Shown: in pieces, positions 32,632-36,824 of the stretch
Numbering within the stretch: position 1 is the stretch's first letter
Layout: each line of letters begins with the position of its first letter
From: Bacteroidetes bacterium UBA6661
GTDB taxonomy: Bacteria; Bacteroidota; Bacteroidia; AKYH767-A; OLB10
DNA length: 36,824 bases
Assembly (NCBI GenBank): GCA_002455375.1
Contig: DKKR01000062.1
Span: forward strand, 13,354-50,177
Reading direction: 5' to 3'
The notes under the pieces: generated by a model
The model's input: only the letters and a program-made list of their open reading frames with translations
What the model was told of the DNA's origin: nothing
Databases searched by the model: none
Translations under genes and position numbers: made by a program

Positions 32632-32666
32632 AAAACTCCGGTATAATTTTTTGTACCGGAGTTTTT
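32632..32666 (+). terminator. Intrinsic terminator of aconitase
   Basis: AAAACTCCGGTA (32632-32643) pairs perfectly with TACCGGAGTTTT (32654-32665) around a 10-base loop, followed by further T residues and TTTTTATTTTC. It begins 21 bases after the stop codon. Confidence 0.94.
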
Positions 32667-32680
32667 CATTTTTATTTTCT

Positions 32681-32688
32681 TATCTTTA
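32681..32688 (+). promoter_or_regulatory. Degenerate -7 box for the DUF1905 gene
   Basis: TATCTTTA is one base off TAnnTTTG and lies 27 bases before ATG 32716, just after the aconitase terminator, where a new promoter is needed. Confidence 0.35.
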
Positions 32689-32715
32689 TAGAGAAATTAT
32701 TTAAACAGAAATGCT

Positions 32716-33024
32716 ATGGCGAAAAAGTTTAGTGTAAAAACAAATCTCCATCGCAGAGACATAAGAGGTGTTTCTACCTATGTGGTGTTGAGAGAAGCAA
32801 GTGATCATTTTAAGGAAACAGGTATAATTGAGGTAATAGGATTTATAGACAATCATCCTATTGAAGGTGCCTTGCAACCGAAAACAGATGGCTCACATTG
32901 GCTGACAATAAAAAAAGAATGGCGCGAAGCTATTGGTAAAACCATTGGTGATAGTGTTGAAATTTCTATTGAGATAAAAAAGAAAATCCCACCGCCACAG
33001 AAGGTAAAGAAAAAACTATTCTGA
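32716..33024 (+). CDS. DUF1905 domain protein
   Basis: 102 residues, no signal peptide. The pattern fits DUF1905, a small beta-barrel fold: a GIIEVIGFIDNHPIEGAL strand pair (about 37-54), PKTDGSHWLTIKKEWREAIG (about 56-75), and GDSVEISIEIKKK at the end. The N-terminal strand AKKFSVKTNL and the basic, Pro-containing tail are also usual. In many bacteria this domain is joined to a YdeI-type C-terminal region (Bacteroidota examples are often the single domain, as here). No biochemical role is established. ATG 32716 is chosen; an ATG at 32711 is out of frame. The 3' end overlaps the recJ gene by 9 bases tail to tail. Confidence 0.8.
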   Translation: MAKKFSVKTNLHRRDIRGVSTYVVLREASDHFKETGIIEVIGFIDNHPIEGALQPKTDGSHWLTIKKEWREAIGKTIGDSVEISIEIKKKIPPPQKVKKKLF

Positions 33025-34731
33025 AATTTTTATATCCTTAATATTAAGCTGCAACTCTGTGTTACCATTAAAATGATTCTCTTCAATATGGTAACAAACA
33101 TCAAAGCGTTTTCCTGACTTGAGTAAGTCGGCATATTCGCCTAACTGAAAACCTATGGCAGAAAAATTCTTTCCAAATCCATCTTGCGTGAAGGCAAGTT
33201 TCAGATGTTTATTTTCCTGACCAACTGGTCGTGTTTGATTTTTGTCGGCAATGCAATTGCGGCTGACAAATACGGGCGACATATTACCTGGACCAAAAGG
33301 TGCAAATTGTTTCAGCACATTATAGAATGGTTTGGTAATACTTTCTAATTTTAACTCTGCATCAATTTCAATCTCCGGTGTAAGCATGTGCTCTTCAATA
33401 GTTGCACATACCACTTCTTCAAACTTTTGTTTAAAGGCTTCAAAATTTTCATGCTTTAATGTTAGTCCGGCTGCATACATGTGTCCGCCAAACTGATCTA
33501 AATATTCACTGCATGCTTCAATAGCATTATACACATCAAAATCTTTTACAGAGCGTGCAGAGCCTGCAATATGTCCGTTGCTGTCGGTAAGCACAACTGT
33601 AGGGCGGTAAAATTTTTCTGTAAGTCGTGAAGCTACAATGCCTATCACACCTTTATTCCACTCAGCACTGTAAACAACAGTACTTCGTTTGCTTTCAAAA
33701 GTATTATCGCGGCTAATCTGCTGCAAGGCATGTTCTGTAATTAGCTTGTCGGCATCGCGTCTGTCAATATTGTTTTTATTGATTTTTTCACTCTCCGTTA
33801 TGGCATCACCAACAGAATCGCTGATGAGCAGTTGTACGGCCGACCTGCCATGATCCATTCTTCCTGCTGCATTAATGCGTGGCGCAATGATAAACACCAC
33901 ATCTGTAATGTTGAGTTCGCGTCTGATAGCATTTAACTCAAGAATAGCTTTTATTCCTGTACGTGGATTTTTATTGATAAGCTCAAGACCATAATACGCT
34001 AAGATTCTGTTCTCACCAAGAATAGGAACTATATCAGCAGCAATACTTATGGCAACAAGGTCAATAAGGTCCAGCACTTGTTGCTCGTCAATATTATTTT
34101 TTTTAGCAAATGCCTGAAGCAACTTAAAACCAACTCCGCATCCTGAAAGGTCTTTGCAAGGATATGCACAATCTACTCGTTTGGGGTCGAGAACAGCAGC
34201 AGCTTGTGGAATTTCTGCTCCCGGTCTGTGATGATCGCAGATGATAAAATCTATACCCAATTCTGATGCATACTTTGTTTTATCCATAGCTTTTATACCG
34301 CAGTCAAGCGCTATGATTAACGAAAAGCCGTTTTCTTTTGCCCAATCTATTCCCTGCAAAGAAATTCCATATCCTTCAGTATATCTGTCAGGGATATAAA
34401 AGTTGCATTCGGCAAAGCGATTTTTAAAAAAACGATATACCAATGCTACTGCTGTGGTGCCATCAACATCATAATCACCATAAATCAATACTTTTTCACC
34501 TTTAGCAATTGCTTTATCTATCCGGGCTACCGCTTTATCCATATCTGTCATCAGAAATGGATCGTGAAGTAGTGTCAATGAGGGTCTGAAGAACTCTTTT
34601 GCCTCGTCAAAGGTGTTTACACTACGCTGAATCAATAAGTTCGCAAGCACAGGGTTAATATTTAACTCTTTACCAAACTTTATTGACTTATCATTATCTG
34701 CCTGTTTCAGCAGTGTCCAGCGCTTGTTCAT
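33016..34731 (-). CDS. recJ: Single-stranded-DNA exonuclease RecJ
   Basis: 571 residues from ATG 34731. The frame could start at 34749, but that lies in the promoter box and adds only six residues. A DHH-family 5'-3' exonuclease acting on single-stranded DNA in recombination and repair. Metal-binding motifs are DYDVDG (86-91), ALDCG (141-145) and ICDHHRPG with DHH at 166-168. The DHHA1 domain carries SARSVKDFDVY (about 391-401) and GGHMYAAG (415-422). The C-terminal OB-like domain ends with QLNIKDIKI. The length fits Bacteroidota RecJ. The start is served by a TAnnTTTG box at 34747-34754, so it is likely transcribed apart from the outer-membrane protein gene upstream. The end overlaps the DUF1905 gene. 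Confidence 0.97.
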   Translation of the reverse strand: MNKRWTLLKQADNDKSIKFGKELNINPVLANLLIQRSVNTFDEAKEFFRPSLTLLHDPFLMTDMDKAVARIDKAIAKGEKVLIYGDYDVDGTTAVALVYRFFKNRFAECNFYIPDRYTEGYGISLQGIDWAKENGFSLIIALDCGIKAMDKTKYASELGIDFIICDHHRPGAEIPQAAAVLDPKRVDCAYPCKDLSGCGVGFKLLQAFAKKNNIDEQQVLDLIDLVAISIAADIVPILGENRILAYYGLELINKNPRTGIKAILELNAIRRELNITDVVFIIAPRINAAGRMDHGRSAVQLLISDSVGDAITESEKINKNNIDRRDADKLITEHALQQISRDNTFESKRSTVVYSAEWNKGVIGIVASRLTEKFYRPTVVLTDSNGHIAGSARSVKDFDVYNAIEACSEYLDQFGGHMYAAGLTLKHENFEAFKQKFEEVVCATIEEHMLTPEIEIDAELKLESITKPFYNVLKQFAPFGPGNMSPVFVSRNCIADKNQTRPVGQENKHLKLAFTQDGFGKNFSAIGFQLGEYADLLKSGKRFDVCYHIEENHFNGNTELQLNIKDIKISE

Positions 34732-34746
34732 TTTGTTTTCTGTCAG

Positions 34747-34754
34747 CAAATATA
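34747..34754 (-). promoter_or_regulatory. Bacteroidota -7 box for recJ
   Basis: CAAATATA reads TATATTTG on the - strand, an exact TAnnTTTG match, 16 bases before ATG 34731. It overlaps the alternative upstream start and so argues against it. Confidence 0.55.
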
Positions 34755-34833
34755 AGTACCCTCACCTTAGTGTAAGGGTGGCGGCTGAAGTAAAACTAAA
34801 AAAATCTGATTAATATGCTGATTTAACGTTCCG

Positions 34834-36219
34834 TTAATCGTACTTCCGCTTGATAAACCAAAGCTCGTTGGCAGTAATTCCAACATAAAGTCTCACATAT
34901 TGTTGCCTAACAAGGTTATTGCTTGTAGTACCCAACTGTCCGCCTTCAATGCTAAAGTGAAGCATGGTGCGGTTATCAAACAATCTTCTTTCTGTTGAGG
35001 TAAGACGCACAGGCACACCTACACCCAAAGAAATTGAGTAATCATTAACTCGGCTGTTATTGAGGTTGATGTACGATTGCTCAACTTTTATTCCTGCACG
35101 GTAGGCTAATTTATTTGTAGGCATGTATTGTGCACCTGCAGAAATCCTCCACGAATCTTTAAGTTTTTGATTGGAGTTGAAAGCTTTGTATCTGCTCCAT
35201 TGCTGCGTTGCATATTCAGCACCCATCAGCCACTTTTCACCTTGCTGAAACATAAACCCTGCATTGATAAATGAGGGAATAAATGCTTTCCCTTTTTCGT
35301 TTTCAGATAAAGAAACAGTGTCAATATTTGCTTCAAAATCTGATGAAGAAACCAATGTCCACAGCACATCACGTCTTCCTTTAATGTTTGTTCCTCCTGC
35401 ACCTGAAATGCCTATGATAAGTTTATTGTCTTCACTGAAATCATAGCGATATTGAATACCGTAGTCAAAATAAAAATCTGCATAGGCAGTGCTTTCAGTA
35501 ACTTTTGTATTGATAAATGCTGAATTGCTAAACTTTACCCTACGCACGTTATTAAGACTTCCAAAAAGATAAGATGCATTAAAACCTGCTGAAAATCCTT
35601 TGACAATTTTTCTCCATCGCACTTCTTTACTAATGGTGACTGTGTCGCCTTTTTCCTTTAAGTCTTTATAATGTTGCGAAGCATAATATTTATCGAGCGT
35701 TTTTGAGTAAGGTGCAAATCCGTTGCCAATGTAAAAACGACTCAATCCGCCATTACCTTCATAATATTTAGTGAAATCTGTTGTAATGGTATCGTTAGGG
35801 TTAATTACCTGACCTGATTCTTTGAGATTGTAGCCTGTGGAACTTACAGGTATCAACCCAAAACTGGCACCCCAGTTGTCTTTCATCACCGGAAAACCTA
35901 AAGAAAGATAGTTGAGTAAAATGCCTTTTTTTGTCTGTTTTAAATCTGATGTTGATGTTTGAGCAAGCTCACCACGCAGTGCAGTTTCAAAAGTGCTTAT
36001 GCGAATAGATGAATACGAAGCCGGATTACTGAAGTTAACGGCAGATGAACTCTGAAAGGCTGCTCCCAGTCCGCCCATTGCCGACTGTCGGGCAAAGCCA
36101 CTATTCAGTAATTCGCCAATGCCATATCGCGAATAGGGTGTTTCTGTTCCCGTTTGTGCATGCAATGTAAGACCTAAAGCCAAAAAAAGTACTGTAAATA
36201 AATATTTTTGTTTCTGCAT
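34834..36219 (-). CDS. Outer-membrane beta-barrel protein of the TPYSRYG-G family
   Basis: 461 residues. A signal peptide ends at LHA|QTGT. The mature start ETPYSRYGIGEL, followed by AMGGLGAAF and NFSNPASYSSI, is the hallmark of a conserved Bacteroidota outer-membrane protein related in layout to FadL/OmpP1 transporters (NPAS-type box after the N-terminus). The rest is alternating beta strands of a barrel, for example YLSLGFPVMKDNWGASFGL, FSAGFNASYLFG and SISLGVGVPVRL, ending with VRLYVGITANELWFIKRKYD. The cargo, if any, is unknown. It follows coaX by 12 bases, an order I associate with other Bacteroidota; there it is often followed by TPR and lptC genes, here by recJ, so this operon appears shortened. 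Confidence 0.82.
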   Translation of the reverse strand: MQKQKYLFTVLFLALGLTLHAQTGTETPYSRYGIGELLNSGFARQSAMGGLGAAFQSSSAVNFSNPASYSSIRISTFETALRGELAQTSTSDLKQTKKGILLNYLSLGFPVMKDNWGASFGLIPVSSTGYNLKESGQVINPNDTITTDFTKYYEGNGGLSRFYIGNGFAPYSKTLDKYYASQHYKDLKEKGDTVTISKEVRWRKIVKGFSAGFNASYLFGSLNNVRRVKFSNSAFINTKVTESTAYADFYFDYGIQYRYDFSEDNKLIIGISGAGGTNIKGRRDVLWTLVSSSDFEANIDTVSLSENEKGKAFIPSFINAGFMFQQGEKWLMGAEYATQQWSRYKAFNSNQKLKDSWRISAGAQYMPTNKLAYRAGIKVEQSYINLNNSRVNDYSISLGVGVPVRLTSTERRLFDNRTMLHFSIEGGQLGTTSNNLVRQQYVRLYVGITANELWFIKRKYD

Positions 36220-36231
36220 TATTAACTTGTT

Positions 36232-36824
36232 TTACTGCCGGCTCAGATTATAGTTCAAAATACTGTTTAACCCAACAAGGGTTAAATCCGGGGCTGCAAA
36301 GATGTGTGTTTTCAGCCTATCTGCAAAAAACGCCATATCGCCACCGGTAACAACCACTTTCAGGCCTTTGTAAAGCTTTTTATATTCAGCAATCAGGTAT
36401 TCGGCTTCGGCAATAATACCGTTTTGAACGCCACTGGCAATAGAGGTTTGGGTAGTGTTTCCTGTCAGTGCAACATTATCGGTTTGCTTTACTAAAGGTA
36501 GCCTGCCTGTGTAGTCGTGCAATGCTTTGTAGCGCATATTTAAGCCGGGAGAAATTGCTCCTCCTTTATAGTGTGCATCAGCAGTGATTAAGTCAAACTT
36601 CAAACAAGTACCTGCATCTAAAGTCAGGCAATTTTTATTCTTAAAGAGCAATGCTGCTCCACAGGCATTGGCTAAACGGTCTGTGCCTAATGTTGCAGGT
36701 GTGGCATAATCATTAACTATGGGTAATGCTGTATTATGGTTTAAATAAAATACCTGTAAAATTTCAGATGCTCCTAATATTTTTTCTTCTTTTACTACTG
36801 ATGAAAAAATTACAGCACGAATTG
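36232..36824 (-). CDS. coaX: Type III pantothenate kinase, N-terminus beyond the window
   Basis: The - strand frame is open to the right edge (first full codon ends at 36822), so the 197 residues seen lack roughly the first 50-70, including the phosphate-binding DxGNT motif. Present are NDYATPATLGTDRLAN (substrate and dimer contact), then LTLDAGTCLKFDLI with the catalytic-region DAGT, GGAISPGLNMRY, a long helix, SGVQNGIIAE (glycine-rich nucleotide part) and VVVTGGDMAFF near the end. This ASKHA-fold enzyme phosphorylates pantothenate, the first step of coenzyme A synthesis, and needs a monovalent cation. An apparent start at 36651 is internal, because homology clearly continues upstream of it. 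The outer-membrane protein gene follows 12 bases downstream. Confidence 0.95.
   Translation of the reverse strand, partial: IRAVIFSSVVKEEKILGASEILQVFYLNHNTALPIVNDYATPATLGTDRLANACGAALLFKNKNCLTLDAGTCLKFDLITADAHYKGGAISPGLNMRYKALHDYTGRLPLVKQTDNVALTGNTTQTSIASGVQNGIIAEAEYLIAEYKKLYKGLKVVVTGGDMAFFADRLKTHIFAAPDLTLVGLNSILNYNLSRQ

Noticed and set aside
34750..34833. Hairpins ACCCTCAC/GTG-AGGGT and TTAACG/CGTTAA between the barrel gene and recJ
   Set aside because: Short or bulged stems without an adjacent U-tract; not strong enough to call a terminator.
1..36824. Mobile element, phage, CRISPR array or defence system
   Set aside because: No transposase, integrase, Cas, toxin-antitoxin or direct-repeat array was found; gene content and base composition look uniform.

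Overview
The window is AT-rich, densely coded DNA from a member of the Bacteroidota. The evidence is: C-terminal type IX secretion (T9SS) sorting domains on four proteins; lipoproteins with acidic residues just after the lipobox cysteine; exported proteins that begin with Gln after signal peptidase cleavage; promoters of the TAnnTTTG type instead of sigma-70 -10 boxes; no Shine-Dalgarno sequences at starts; and characteristic families (SDR-type threonine dehydrogenase, type II glutaminyl cyclase, HmuY-like proteins). I cannot name the genus. No rRNA, tRNA, CRISPR array, insertion sequence or phage gene was seen.

Layout. 1-3017: an operon of a TonB-dependent receptor (5' end missing), an HmuY-like surface lipoprotein and a second HmuY-like protein with a T9SS domain, closed by a hairpin terminator; probably haem or iron uptake. 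3022-4686 (-): secreted M1 metallopeptidase. 4973-8392: threonine dehydrogenase, cysteinyl-tRNA synthetase and a glutaminyl-cyclase-like lipoprotein in one operon. 8466-11803 (-): MFS transporter, a double-thioredoxin protein and a coiled-coil lipoprotein. 12029-14419: hybrid histidine kinase, tail to tail with a helical-repeat protein of unknown role (14412-15881, -). 15981-17380: small T9SS protein and rsmI.

17352-24287 is a surface-polysaccharide and adhesin region. A NodB deacetylase and a Wzz-like chain-length protein (-) diverge from an O-antigen ligase/polymerase with TPR tail and a 982-residue SdrD-B-like repeat protein with a T9SS domain (+), which ends at a very strong terminator. 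24570-26928 (-) is a metal-handling operon: a small exported HMA-domain protein, a T9SS thioredoxin-like protein, and an outer-membrane barrel that carries a heavy-metal-binding zinc-ribbon-like tail. 27136-30153 (-): small membrane protein, L-2-hydroxyglutarate oxidase, lipoprotein with a regulatory and an amidotransferase-like domain. 30346-32610: aconitase; 32716-33024: DUF1905 protein. 33016-36824 (-): recJ, an outer-membrane barrel and coaX (cut by the window end).

How the parts fit. Much of the window serves the cell envelope: uptake of an iron or haem ligand, surface glycan length control, display of adhesins and enzymes through T9SS, and metal binding at the outer membrane. The glutaminyl cyclase links to this because every signal-peptidase-I type exported protein seen here starts with Gln after cleavage. 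The most unusual items are the two HmuY-like paralogues that reach the surface by different routes, the outer-membrane barrel with a metal-binding tail in an operon with HMA and T9SS-redoxin partners, and the 9/9 Gln rule next to its likely enzyme.
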